From assembly GCF_003626735.1 (NCBI RefSeq), contig NZ_RBHX01000001.1:1302001-1366000 (forward strand): a DNA stretch of 64,000 nucleotides, in the 5' to 3' direction. A program made the translations under genes and the position numbers. How positions within the stretch are numbered: position 1 is the stretch's first letter; every line of letters starts with the position of its first letter. The notes below the pieces were generated by a model. It searched no databases and was not told the DNA's origin. It saw nothing but the letters and a program-made list of their open reading frames with translations. Below are positions 26,148 to 35,700 of this stretch, piece by piece. The stretch comes from Microbacterium sp. CGR2 (GTDB lineage: Bacteria > Actinomycetota > Actinomycetes > Actinomycetales > Microbacteriaceae).

Positions 26148-27770
26148 ATGGCCCAGCGCAGCGGGAAACGATTCATCGTATGGGCGGCTCTCGCGGGCGT
26201 GATCAGCGGCGCCGTGTTCCTCGCGGCCGCGGAGTTGTTCGCGCTGCTGTTCGCGCGGGCGGCGAGTCCCGTCCTCGCGGTGGGTGGGTTCGTGATCGAC
26301 ATCGTGCCTCAGCCGTTCAAGGAGTTCGCGATCGCGACCTTCGGCGAGTACGACAAGATCGCCCTTCTGGCCGGTCTCGGACTGGCCGTGTTCATCGCCT
26401 CCGCGATCGCCGGCGTGTTGCAGCTGCTGCGTCCGCCGCTCGGCGTCGTCGCACTGGTCATCGCGGGAGTGCTCTCGACGGCGGCGATCGTGACCCGCGC
26501 CGGAGTGACAGCTCTCGCCTTCCTCCCGCCTGTTCTCGGCACGATCGCCGGGTGCGTCATCCTCCTGTTCCTCGTCCGGCGCCTGCGGGCATGGCGGGCG
26601 GCGACGACCCTCGCAGTCCAGAGCGACGACGACGCGGTGACCGACACCACCGACAAGACCGACACCACCGATGCGCCGGTAGACCCGGCTGCGCGGACCG
26701 GGTTCGACCGTCGCCGCTTCTTCATGCTGGCAGCCATCTCCGGAGCATCCGCGGTGATCGTCGGTATCACGGCGCGCACAGTGAGCATGGCGGTGTCGTC
26801 GGTCGAGGCGATCCGCGGCGCTCTCAAGCTCCCGGCGGCCAAGACGACCGTGACGGTCCCGTCCGGTGCCGAGCTCGACATCCCGGGATTGAGCCCGCTG
26901 TTCACCCCGAACAAGGACTTCTACCGTGTCGACACGGCACTGACGGTCCCCACGATCGATCCGGAGACCTGGCGACTGGTCATCGACGGCATGGTCGACG
27001 AGCGCGTCGAGCTGTCGTTCCAGGACATCCTCGACATGGGCCTCGACGAATACGCGATCACGCTCACCTGCGTCTCGAACGAGGTGGGCGGAGAGCTGGT
27101 CGGCAACGCGATATGGCTCGGTGTGCCGTTGCGCGATGTGCTGGCCAAGGCCGGACCGAAGTCGGGCGCCGACATGGTGCTGTCCCGCAGCGTCGACGGG
27201 TACACCGCGAGCACGCCACTGGCGGCACTCACGGACGACGGACTCGACGCGATCCTCGCCGTCGCCATGAACGGAGAGCCGTTGCCCCTCGAGCACGGTT
27301 TCCCGGTGCGCATGGTGGTGCCGGGTCTGTACGGCTACGTGTCGGCGACGAAGTGGCTCACCGAGTTGAAGGTCACCACGTTCGCCGATGACGAGGCCTA
27401 CTGGACACCGCGCGGCTACAGCGCGGAGGCGCCGATCAAGTTCTCCTCGCGACTCGACACTCCGAGCATCGGCGAGGCGGTTCCGGCGGGCCGCATTCCG
27501 CTCGCCGGGGTCGCATGGGCGCAGTCTGTGGGCATCGAACGCGTCGAGGTGCGCATCGACGAAGGGGAATGGACGCCCGCGACGATGTCGACGCCGATCA
27601 ACGACGACACCTGGGTGCAGTGGTTCATGGAATGGGACGCGACGCCTGGCACCCACTACGTCGCCGTTCGCGCGGTCAACAAAGACGGCGACCTCCAGAT
27701 CGAGGAGCGTGCGCCCATCGCGCCGAACGGTTCCTCCGGATGGCAGCGTTCGCTCATCCGGGTCACCTGA
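26148..27770 (+). CDS. Membrane-anchored molybdopterin oxidoreductase, sulfite oxidase-like
   Basis: A 540-residue enzyme with an N-terminal four-helix membrane domain (about residues 8-155), a charged linker (DTTDKTDTTDA) and a further hydrophobic segment, then a sulfite-oxidase-type molybdopterin domain. The expected molybdenum ligand is Cys308 in ITLTCVSNEVGG, a close match to the family T-x-x-C-x-x-N. The C-terminal part (about 430-540) is a Mo-co dimerisation-type immunoglobulin fold (GVAWAQSVGIERVEVRIDEGEW). The ATG at 26148 follows AGAGGAGA. The next two genes are mog and moaE, which make the cofactor. The substrate is unknown; sulfite or a sulfoxide are candidates by family. No heme-binding site is apparent. 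Confidence 0.88.
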   Translation: MAQRSGKRFIVWAALAGVISGAVFLAAAELFALLFARAASPVLAVGGFVIDIVPQPFKEFAIATFGEYDKIALLAGLGLAVFIASAIAGVLQLLRPPLGVVALVIAGVLSTAAIVTRAGVTALAFLPPVLGTIAGCVILLFLVRRLRAWRAATTLAVQSDDDAVTDTTDKTDTTDAPVDPAARTGFDRRRFFMLAAISGASAVIVGITARTVSMAVSSVEAIRGALKLPAAKTTVTVPSGAELDIPGLSPLFTPNKDFYRVDTALTVPTIDPETWRLVIDGMVDERVELSFQDILDMGLDEYAITLTCVSNEVGGELVGNAIWLGVPLRDVLAKAGPKSGADMVLSRSVDGYTASTPLAALTDDGLDAILAVAMNGEPLPLEHGFPVRMVVPGLYGYVSATKWLTELKVTTFADDEAYWTPRGYSAEAPIKFSSRLDTPSIGEAVPAGRIPLAGVAWAQSVGIERVEVRIDEGEWTPATMSTPINDDTWVQWFMEWDATPGTHYVAVRAVNKDGDLQIEERAPIAPNGSSGWQRSLIRVT

Positions 27771-27809
27771 GCCGGTGCGGCCGGGTGCGTCCACCCCTAG
27801 GGTGGACCC

Positions 27810-28298
27810 ATGACGACGCTCCCCGCGCACGTGATCACCGTTTCCGACCGATCGTTCGCGGGCGAGCGCGAGGATCGCAGCGGACCGATCGCCGTCGGCC
27901 TGCTCCGGGATGCCGGATGGCACTGCCCCGATCCTGAAGTGGTGGCCGACGGCGCCGACTCGGTGGCGGATGCTCTGCGCAGAGCCGTCGCCCGCGGCGT
28001 CCGGTTGATCGTCACCACCGGCGGTACCGGCGTGAGCCCGCGGGACCTGACGCCGGAGGGCACGAGCAGAGTCATCACTCGGGAGATCCCGGGGATCGCA
28101 GAAGAGCTGCGGCGCAGCGGTCTGGCCGACACGCCCCTGTCTGTGCTGTCCCGCGGCCTCGCCGGCATCGTCGACCCCGAGGGCGCGCTGATCGTGAACC
28201 TCCCCGGTTCGGCGCGCGCCGTGTCCTTCGGAGTTCCCGTCGTGCTCGGCGTCGCCGCGCACATCGTCGATCAGGTCAAGGGTGGAGATCACACATGA
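27810..28298 (+). CDS. mog: Molybdopterin adenylyltransferase, MogA/MoaB family
   Basis: A 162-residue protein of the MoCF-binding family that adenylates molybdopterin before molybdenum insertion. The signature TTGGTGVSPRDLTPEG occurs at about residues 69-84 and NLPGSARAV near 131, together with ITVSDRSFAGEREDRSGP at the start, all typical of MogA/MoaB. It begins 40 bases after the molybdoenzyme gene and overlaps moaE by four bases (ATGA). Cytoplasmic, cofactor pathway. MoaB in some bacteria is inactive, but the Asp and Ser/Thr motif residues look intact here. Confidence 0.92.
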   Translation: MTTLPAHVITVSDRSFAGEREDRSGPIAVGLLRDAGWHCPDPEVVADGADSVADALRRAVARGVRLIVTTGGTGVSPRDLTPEGTSRVITREIPGIAEELRRSGLADTPLSVLSRGLAGIVDPEGALIVNLPGSARAVSFGVPVVLGVAAHIVDQVKGGDHT

Positions 28299-28729
28299 AC
28301 GATGTACGAGTGGCGGCGTTGAGTGAGGAGCTCCTCGACCTCGACGCGCATCTGCGAGCGGTCGACGATCCGGCTCTGGGAGCCGTGACGACCTTCATCG
28401 GGCGGGTGCGGGACAACGACCCGGATGCCGCCACCCCGGTGGTCGGTCTGGAGTACTCGGCACACCCCGACGCGGAGGCGACTCTGCGGCGGATCGCCGA
28501 GGAGGCCGGGGCGGATGCCGCTGCTCCCGCGGTCGTGGCGGTCAGTCATCGTGTCGGTCGTCTCGACGTCGGCGATGCGGCCGTGGTGATCGCGGTGGCC
28601 TCTGCCCACCGGGCCGAAGCGTTCGAGGTGTGCCGTGCGGTCATCGAGGCGATCAAGCGCGATCTCCCCGTCTGGAAGCGGCAGCTCGAGTCCGACGGCT
28701 CGACGTCGTGGAAGGGCATCGGCGGCTGA
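28295..28729 (+). CDS. moaE: Molybdopterin synthase large subunit MoaE
   Basis: A 144-residue catalytic subunit that, with MoaD, converts cyclic pyranopterin monophosphate to molybdopterin. Landmarks are GAVTTFIGRVRDND, VGLEYSAHPDAEATL, the H-R-V-G-R-L-D-V-G-D-A-A-V segment, A-S-A-H-R-A-E-A-F-E and the closing DLPVWKRQL with the conserved active-site Lys. Start overlaps mog. It converges on moaD, and the 120-base gap between them holds a double-hairpin repeat. Confidence 0.94.
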   Translation: MNDVRVAALSEELLDLDAHLRAVDDPALGAVTTFIGRVRDNDPDAATPVVGLEYSAHPDAEATLRRIAEEAGADAAAPAVVAVSHRVGRLDVGDAAVVIAVASAHRAEAFEVCRAVIEAIKRDLPVWKRQLESDGSTSWKGIGG

Positions 28730-28746
28730 CACGCCGTCTGCTCGCG

Positions 28747-28830
28747 CACACACGTCGGGAGCTTTCACACACGTAGGCCCGTAACCGGGCATACGTGCCG
28801 GCATCCGTGAAAAGTCCAGACAAGTGTGTG
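28747..28830. repeat. 84-bp double-hairpin element between moaE and moaD
   Basis: Outer arms CACACACGTCGGGAG...TTTCAC and GTGAAAAGTCCAGACAAGTGTGTG pair with a few mismatches. The inner hairpin has arms ACGTAGGCCCG and CGGGCATACGT around TAAC. Shared ordered blocks with the kdpB element (TCGGGAG, TTTCAC, GGCCCG, CGGCATCCG, GACAAGTGTG) mark one family. Its position between convergent genes would also let it act as a bidirectional terminator. Confidence 0.75.
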
Positions 28831-28849
28831 GAGGTCGGGAGGGCCCGCA

Positions 28850-29083
28850 TCAACCGCCGGCGAAGGGCGGGAGGACATCGATGAGCTGCGCGTCGTCGAG
28901 GGGGCGGTCGTCGTCCGCCCGCACACCGTCGATCATCACCGCGCAGCGCGGCAGGATGTCGGCGAGGGCCGGATGCTCCGCGACGACGGCGGCACGGAGG
29001 GCGGAGAGCGAGCGCTCGCCGCGTTCCTCCTGATCCACGCCGGCGGCTTCGGCCGCTGCCGCGAAGTAGCGCACGCGGGTCAT
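28850..29083 (-). CDS. moaD: Molybdopterin synthase sulfur-carrier subunit MoaD
   Basis: A 77-residue ubiquitin-fold sulfur carrier. It ends in the required Gly-Gly (LPPFAGG), which is adenylated by MoeB and then thiocarboxylated, and it starts with the usual VRYFAAAAEAAG strand-helix pair. The ATG at 29083 lies inside an overlap with moaC (ATGA), which fixes the start; the longer frame upstream is a moaC shadow. It is the last gene of the minus-strand unit moeB-moeA-moaC-moaD and meets moaE convergently, so the two halves of the synthase are made from opposite strands. Confidence 0.93.
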   Translation of the reverse strand: MTRVRYFAAAAEAAGVDQEERGERSLSALRAAVVAEHPALADILPRCAVMIDGVRADDDRPLDDAQLIDVLPPFAGG

Positions 29084-29601
29084 CGCGGTTCCTCGGATGC
29101 CGCGGCGGCAGCATCCATCCGGCTCTCGGGCTCGCCGGGGCGGACCCAGTCTCCCGAACGCCCGCCGGACTTCGCCACGATGCGGACGTCTTCGATGACG
29201 ACCGAGCGATCGATGCCCTTGATCATGTCGACGACGGCGAGCGCGGTCACCGACACGGCGGTGAGGGCTTCCATCTCGACGCCGGTGCGGTCGGCGGTTC
29301 CGACGGTCGCCTCGATGAGCACACCGTCGTCGACGATGTCGAGCTCGACGCTCGCGCGGTGCACGCCGATCACGTGCGCGAGGGGAAGCAGCGCGGGGGT
29401 CGACTTCGCCGCCTGGATGCCGGCGATACGGGCGACCGCCAGAACGTCGCCCTTGGGGGCCGTGCCGTCGCGGAGTGCCGTGATCACCTCGGTGCTGCAG
29501 CGCACGAAGCCGCGCGCAGTCGCGGTGCGGACGGTCGGCTGCTTCGCGGTGACATCGACCATGTGCGCGCGGCCGGCGGAATCCAGGTGCGGGAAGCTCA
29601 T
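29080..29601 (-). CDS. moaC: Cyclic pyranopterin monophosphate synthase MoaC
   Basis: A 173-residue enzyme that, after MoaA, forms cyclic pyranopterin monophosphate from the GTP-derived intermediate. The signature HMVDVTAKQPTVRTATARG (from residue 13) and the later KSTPALLPLAHVIG, VEMEALTAVSVTALAVVDMIKG and KSGGRSGDW are all present with conserved Lys and Asp residues. Start ATG 29601 overlaps the moeA stop. The partner MoaA is encoded 24 kb away at 53520. Length slightly above the family because of an Ala-rich tail. Confidence 0.95.
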   Translation of the reverse strand: MSFPHLDSAGRAHMVDVTAKQPTVRTATARGFVRCSTEVITALRDGTAPKGDVLAVARIAGIQAAKSTPALLPLAHVIGVHRASVELDIVDDGVLIEATVGTADRTGVEMEALTAVSVTALAVVDMIKGIDRSVVIEDVRIVAKSGGRSGDWVRPGEPESRMDAAAAASEEPR

Positions 29602-30833
29602 CCGACCAGCATGACATCGATCACGTCGCCGACGGCAACGGCAGCGATGTCCGCCGGCACGATCGCGAATGCGTGCGCACGGGCGAGGCCCCCGGCCAGG
29701 TGTGAACCCGATCCGCCGGCGGTCGCTGGTCGTACGGTACCGGCGGCGAGATCGACGACGGCCGGCAGGTACTGGCGGCGTCCCGGGGGCGTGGTCCACG
29801 CGGTGTCGGCGGTGAACGGCGCGCGCGGGCGGTGGATGTCGGCGCGGCCCTGCAGGGCGAGGAGGGCCGGGCGTACGAACACCTCGAAGGAGACGGCCAC
29901 GCTGACGGGATTGCCGGGGAGACCGAAGACCAGGGCGCCCGATGTCAGCACCCCGAACGCCTGCGGTTTGCCGGGCTGCATCGCGACGGGCGCGAACTCC
30001 ACCTGGCCGCCACCATCGAATGCTCCGCGCACCGGTTCATAGGCGCCTGCGCTCACGCCGCCCGTGAACACGATGACGTCGACACCGCGGGCGACGGCAT
30101 CGGCGGTGACGGTCCTGACAGCATCGGCATCGTCGGGCATGCGGGCGACGAGGACGACCTCGGCATCGGCATCCGTCACCAGCTGGGCGAGCAGGGGGCC
30201 GTTCGAGTCCGGGATGCGACCGCGCGCCGGCGGCTCGCCGGGGGTGAGCAGCTCGCTCCCGGTAGAGATCACGGCCACGCGCGGCGCGCGAGTGACGGCG
30301 ACTTCGGAGATGCCTGCAGCCACGGCTGCTGCGAGCTGGAAGGCGCCGAGGCGTTCACCCGCGGGCACCACCTCGTCGCCCTGCTGCAGATCCGCGCCGC
30401 GTCGACGCACGAAGGCGTTCGGCTTCGCGGGGGAGCGGAGAACGGTCACCTCGCCGAGCGAGTCGGCGAGACCGCCGACGGTGTCTTCGAACGGCACGAT
30501 CGTGTCGGCAGCCGTCGGAGTCGGGGAGCCGGTCATGATGCGGGCGGCTTCCCCCTCGTCGAGCGGCGGGTCGGTCGAGACCCCGGCGGGAAGATCGGCG
30601 ATGACGCGCAACCTGACTGGATTCTCTTCGGATGCCGTGGCCACGTCCGCCGCTCGCACGGCGAAGCCGTCCATCGCGGAGTTGTCGAAGGGTGGGATGT
30701 CGTGGGCTGCGGTCGCCGAGTGCGCGAGGGTCCTTCCCGCGGCATCCCGTACCGGTCGCGTCTCGCCGGGGAGGACGCGGACGGCGTCGAGGACGCGAGC
30801 AAGCTGGTCTTCGACCGTGCGGAGCGTGTTCAT
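29598..30833 (-). CDS. moeA: Molybdopterin molybdenumtransferase MoeA
   Basis: A 411-residue enzyme that inserts molybdate into adenylated molybdopterin. Domain signals are DIPPFDNSAMDGFAVRAAD near the N-terminus, RIMTGSPTPTAADTIVPFE, the MoCF-type active-site region with STGSELLTPGE and GRIPDSNGP, VFTGGVSAGAYEPV, and the C-terminal beta barrel with GLPGNPVSVAVSFEVFVRP. All family motifs look intact. The ATG at 30833 overlaps the moeB stop, so the upstream extension in the same frame is a shadow of moeB. Works in the cytoplasm as the last cofactor step with Mog. Confidence 0.95.
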   Translation of the reverse strand: MNTLRTVEDQLARVLDAVRVLPGETRPVRDAAGRTLAHSATAAHDIPPFDNSAMDGFAVRAADVATASEENPVRLRVIADLPAGVSTDPPLDEGEAARIMTGSPTPTAADTIVPFEDTVGGLADSLGEVTVLRSPAKPNAFVRRRGADLQQGDEVVPAGERLGAFQLAAAVAAGISEVAVTRAPRVAVISTGSELLTPGEPPARGRIPDSNGPLLAQLVTDADAEVVLVARMPDDADAVRTVTADAVARGVDVIVFTGGVSAGAYEPVRGAFDGGGQVEFAPVAMQPGKPQAFGVLTSGALVFGLPGNPVSVAVSFEVFVRPALLALQGRADIHRPRAPFTADTAWTTPPGRRQYLPAVVDLAAGTVRPATAGGSGSHLAGGLARAHAFAIVPADIAAVAVGDVIDVMLVG

Positions 30834-31603
30834 GCGGGTGCCGCCGCGGCGGGGCGGATCGCGATCTCGTGCTGGCGTGCCGAGAGGGCGTCGATCACCG
30901 CGAGCCGACCGAGCAGAGGCGTGCCCGCGCCGGTGAGGAGTTTCACGACTTCGGTGGCCAGCATCCCGCCGACCTGCACGCACAGCGCTCCGAGCACGCC
31001 GACCTGGGCGCAGCTCGGTGGCTCTCCCTCCGTGCCGAGGGGAAAGAGGTCCGTCAGCACGACCGGCTCGCCCTCGGGTGGATTCGACCAGAAGACGGTG
31101 ACCTGGGCGTGCCATTCCTGCACGGCACCCCAGACCAGGGGGAGCCCCAGCGTTTCAGTGGCGGCGGCGACATCGCGACGCGTCGCGAACGAGTCGCTGG
31201 TGTCGACCACGACGTCGGCGCCCGCAAGCAGACGCTCGGCGTTGGTGGTGTCGAGGCGCTCCGGGAGCTGGGTGACCACGGTGGTCGGGGAGAGTGCCGT
31301 GATGGCGCGCGCGGCCGAAGCGGTCTTCGCCGTGCCGATGTCTTCGACGCGATGCGCGAGCTGGCGCTGCAGATTCGTGAGCTCGACGTGGTCGTCGTCG
31401 ATCACGGTGAGTGAGCCGATGCCGGCCGCGGCGAGGGCGAGCAGGGCGGGCGATCCGAGACCGCCGGCGCCGATGACGGTGACTCGTGCGGCCGCCAACC
31501 GGCGCTGCCCTTCTTCGCCGATCCCGGTGAGGACCGCGTGCCGGGCGGTGCGGATGAGCTCGGTCGGCTCCAGCGCCGGGGCCGGCGCGACGAGAGGATG
31601 CAT
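30830..31603 (-). CDS. moeB: MoeB/ThiF-type adenylyltransferase
   Basis: A 257-residue E1-like enzyme that adenylates the C-terminal glycine of MoaD. The nucleotide fold has VIGAGGLGSPALLALAAAGIG and VIDDDHVELTNLQRQ, the classic MoeB/ThiF string; a catalytic-type Cys lies in PPSCAQVGVLGALC. Unlike E. coli MoeB, no pair of C-x-x-C zinc motifs is seen, and there is no C-terminal rhodanese domain. It is first in the unit moeB-moeA-moaC-moaD; an AraC-type gene on the same strand ends 86 bases upstream. MoeB here may also serve other sulfur carriers. Confidence 0.9.
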   Translation of the reverse strand: MHPLVAPAPALEPTELIRTARHAVLTGIGEEGQRRLAAARVTVIGAGGLGSPALLALAAAGIGSLTVIDDDHVELTNLQRQLAHRVEDIGTAKTASAARAITALSPTTVVTQLPERLDTTNAERLLAGADVVVDTSDSFATRRDVAAATETLGLPLVWGAVQEWHAQVTVFWSNPPEGEPVVLTDLFPLGTEGEPPSCAQVGVLGALCVQVGGMLATEVVKLLTGAGTPLLGRLAVIDALSARQHEIAIRPAAAAPA

Positions 31604-31689
31604 GGGTTCAGGGTATGCCCGGCCGCCGGGTACCCGCAGAGCGTAGATCTACGAAGGCCCGCCGACCGGTCGAGCGTGGTCGCGTCGTG

Positions 31690-32532
31690 TCACGGGCGCC
31701 GCGCGAGCGCGCGGTTCATCTGCTTGGCTGACGCGAATCCTGCGAGCTCGGCGGCCTGGGAAGCCGGGAGAACTTTCGCGTGCGGCATCCGATCGATCTC
31801 GGTGACGCGGCGCCGTTCGATCTCACGGCGCGGAGTAGTCCCGAACCGCGCGAAGGCGTTGTGCACCGTGCGGACACTCACTGACAGCTCTCTGGCGAGC
31901 CTCGCAACGTCGAAGCCCGGATTGCGGAAATGCGACTCGATCGCATTCTGCGCCGCCATGAACAGTCCGTCGTGATGGAGAGAGTCCCAGCCGATCTCGT
32001 CGCTGCCGGCTTCATCGAGTGCGCCCGCCACCAGATGCTCGAGGGCGAGGCCGAGGTGTCGCTGCGCGGTCACGCTTGTCGGTGCGGGTGAGTTCAGCAC
32101 CGTGTTCGTCATTGTGAGAAGGGCGCGGACGGACGCGTTGCGCATCGAGATCGGTTCGTGGAAGCGGAAGCGTGATTGTCCCTCTTTGAGGAACGTGGGT
32201 TCGAAGTACCAGACGAAGCGTGCGGTTGTGGTGAGTGTCTGTGCCGTCGTCGGCGCCTCACCGTCGAGAAGGATCAGTGAGTCAGATTCAGCGGTGACCG
32301 CTTTGCCGTCGACGTCGAATTCGAACCCGCCCTCTACCGTGTAGACAAGGTACGTCCGTTCGGGGGCTGTGGTCAGGTTGTAACCCGCCGAATTGGACCA
32401 TGCACGGCCCATTCCATACTGCGGGTGCTGAGTGGTCTCGGCGACCAATCCGGGGTCGATCTCACCTCGTGGATGCCATCCGAAGTCGTCGCATTCTTCG
32501 GCCGCGTCCACGCCCATCGCCATGATCTTCAC
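31690..32532 (-). CDS. AraC-family transcription regulator
   Basis: A 280-residue regulator with an N-terminal sensing domain and a C-terminal AraC helix-turn-helix pair (about 195-280): AIESHFRNPGFDVARLARELSVSVRTVHNAFARFG, then a second, degenerate half ending KQMNRALARR. The middle has the cupin-like TYLVYTVEGGFEFDVDG. The GTG at 32532 is supported by GGGAGGGG seven bases before it. It is divergent from the large surface protein (235-base gap) and upstream of moeB on the same strand, so either could be its target. Ligand unknown. The second HTH helix lacks the usual G-F-x-x-x-S-x-F-x-R-x-F-K, reading GFASAKQMNRAL. Confidence 0.82.
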   Translation of the reverse strand: MKIMAMGVDAAEECDDFGWHPRGEIDPGLVAETTQHPQYGMGRAWSNSAGYNLTTAPERTYLVYTVEGGFEFDVDGKAVTAESDSLILLDGEAPTTAQTLTTTARFVWYFEPTFLKEGQSRFRFHEPISMRNASVRALLTMTNTVLNSPAPTSVTAQRHLGLALEHLVAGALDEAGSDEIGWDSLHHDGLFMAAQNAIESHFRNPGFDVARLARELSVSVRTVHNAFARFGTTPRREIERRRVTEIDRMPHAKVLPASQAAELAGFASAKQMNRALARRP

Positions 32533-32767
32533 CAGCGTTCCCCTCCCAAGGATCTGCCGTCTACGTTATTTGATCCGCCCTCGGCCTGGCCGCTCAGGAG
32601 CGCGGTTCGGCGGGCGCCAGGCGGGTCAATTTCTGCACCGCCTGGACACTTTCTGCACACTTGCCGCTGCCGCATATCGGAGCCTGGTGATTCGCTGTGA
32701 GCGCCCCTAGGTTTGGCTCGGAATGTCTCCCGTCGCCTGGACGGGAACTCGGAGCCGGAGGGGCACA

Positions 32768-35700
32768 ATGCGTCTGAAATACAGGGACGGTCGGGCACGA
32801 CCGTCGTGGATTCGAAAGGCCGGTTCACTGCTGGCCACGGGAGCGCTCGTCGCCTCCGGCCTTGCGGTGGCGACGGCCACGCTGGCCGCACCGCCCGCGC
32901 AGGCGGAAGAGAACGTCCCTGGCGTGCCGGCCGGATTCGAGACGACTTTCTACGCGTACATGGAGGCGGGCGACAGTCTTGACGTCTCCTTCACCAAAGC
33001 ATTCACGAATGACGACGGGGGCTACGCGTTTAGCGTCATCGATCCCACGGGCACCGTCGCCTGGTCGTGTTCGATCACGGAAGCTCAAGCTGTGGGGACG
33101 ACCTGCGCTATCCCCGATCTCACGGGGCCCGCGGGTGCGTGGACGATCGTGCAGGACCAGACCACGACGTCCGGCGGCAGCAGCTTCGACTGGAACATCA
33201 CCGTCAGCAACAGCGCCGATGTCGCCCAGACCGGTCGCGTGTGGACCAACAACTACGGCGCCTATCAGACCGACGGCGTGCAGACTCGCGATCTGTCGTA
33301 CACCGTTCTGAACGACACCGGCTACCGCTACGCCGTCAACCTCAACGACTACAACGGCATCGGCTCGCGGATCATCGCGAACAGCCTGGGCCTGACCGGC
33401 CCGGATGGGGAGCCGTTGTACGAGTCCGGACCGGCAGCCGGTATCAACCCCGCCTTGACCAGCCCGCCGTACCGCATCTTCTTCGAGGAGCCTTCGGCAG
33501 CGCTTCCCGCAACCGCACCGTCCGCGGAAGGAACTCTCACCGTCGCTCCGCCGCTGCTGACTCCCGCCGAGCTCGCAGTGGACGATCTGGCGTTCACGCC
33601 GTCCTCCGTGAACTCGGGCTCCGGCACCTTCTCCTACTCGATCAACGAGCGCTTCTCTGGCGCATACAACTTGCAGGTCGACACGAACGGCAACGGCTCC
33701 TATGACGACGCCGTGGACCGCACGATCAGGCTAGGCGCAGACGGGTCAGGGGAGTACACGTATGACTTCGACGGCCTCGACGGCGAGGGCAATGTCGTCG
33801 CGGACTGCACGCTCATGAACGCGCGCATCTTCTTCGACCAGCTCGGAGAGTTCCACCTGCTCCAGGTCGACGTCGAAGGCCGCACCGGCGGCCTCGAGAT
33901 CATCCGCCTCAATGGCTCCGCCGCCGCTGCGGACACGATCTACTGGAACGACACGAACCTCGAAGCCACGACCGGACCGCGCGCGAACACGACGCCGGTG
34001 CTCGACGGCACCGCTGGGGTGGCAAGCACGGGCGGCGTGCACGGCTGGGCCAACAACGGCAACAGCTGGGGCAACAACCGCACCATCGATGACTGGACGT
34101 ACGACCCCATCGCGCTCGCCGCTGGCGAGATTCAGATCGGTGGCCGCTGCCTCGACATCGAGAAGACGTCGGATGCTGACGCCGACACGCGCGTGGGCGA
34201 CACCGTGACCTACACCGTCACGGCGACCAACACCGGCGTTCTCGACTACACCGAAGCGACCCCCGCCACCGTCACCGATGACCTCGCCGGTGTCCTGGAC
34301 GACGCGACGTACAACACCAACGCTTCGTCTGATCTGCCGGGAACGGTCGTCTACGAGGAGCCCAAGATATCGTGGACCGGTGCACTTCCGGCCGGTGAAA
34401 CGGTGAGTATCACCTACACCGTGACGCTCGTCGCGGGTGGCGACGGTGCTGTCCGAAACGTCGCTTTCTCGCCTCCGCCGGGTATTACGACGACGCCTGT
34501 CTGCGACCCACCCGATGCTGATGGACTCGACCCCGAGACCGGCATTCCCTGTGCGGAGAACGAGTTCGAGCTGCCGCGTCTGACGGTTGAGAAGACCTCT
34601 GATGTTGCGGACCTCCCGGCCGATGGTGGTGAGGTCACGTATGAGGTGACGGTCACGAACGCGGGTCCCGGTGTCTACACCGAGGACGCACCCGCGATGC
34701 TCACCGACGACCTCAGCGACGTTCTCGACGACGCCGAGTTCGGTTCGATCGTCGCCCCCGCAACGGGTGCGGAGTTCGACGAGGCGACGGAGACCCTGAC
34801 CTGGTCGGGACCGCTGGGTGTGGGCGAGTCGGTCACGATCTCGTACACGGTTACCTACGACTCGACCACCGGCGACAACGTGCTGTTGAACGTCGCCTGT
34901 GTCCCCGAGGGGGAGACCGCTCCGGGCGCGGAGAGCTGCGACACGGTTCGCATCCCCGCCGCCGCCCTCGAGGTGACGAAGTCGGTCGACCCGGCTTCAG
35001 GAACCACGGTGGCTGCCGGTGAGACGCTGACGTACACGCTCAGCTTCATCAGCACAGGTGAGACGGCCGCGACAATCGACAAGGTCGACGACCTCGCCGA
35101 CGTCCTCGACGACGCCGAGCTGGTGGCGGGATCGATCGTCACCTCGAACCCGGCGCTGACGGCGGAGCTCACGGGCACCGACCTGGCGATCACCGGTTCG
35201 GTTCCCGCGGGTGAGACCTACACGGTCACCTACTCGGTCCGGGTGAACCAGTACCCCGAGCAGGCGAACCACATTCTCGCGAACGTGGTGCAGAACCCCG
35301 ACGGCACGTGTGATGTCGGTGGCTGCCCGGAGACGGAGAACCCGATCCGCCACTTCTCGATCGAGAAGTCCTCGGACACCGTTGAAGGTGTGCAGACCAG
35401 TGATGTGGTGACCTACACGGTCACACTCACGAACGACGGAGAAGGTGCATACACCGACGACGTGCCGGCAGGCATGACTGACGACCTCACCGACGTGCTC
35501 GACGACGCCGCCTACAACGGCGACGCCGAGGCGGTCGCGTCCGACGGGTCCCAGGTTCCGGCACCCACCTTCAGCACCCCGGTGCTCGCATGGTCGGGTC
35601 CGCTGGCCGTCGGAGAGTCCGTCTCGATCACCTACACGGTGACCGTGACGAACCAGGGTGACGCTGACCTCGTCAACGTGGCCGGTCCGGTCTGCGGTCC

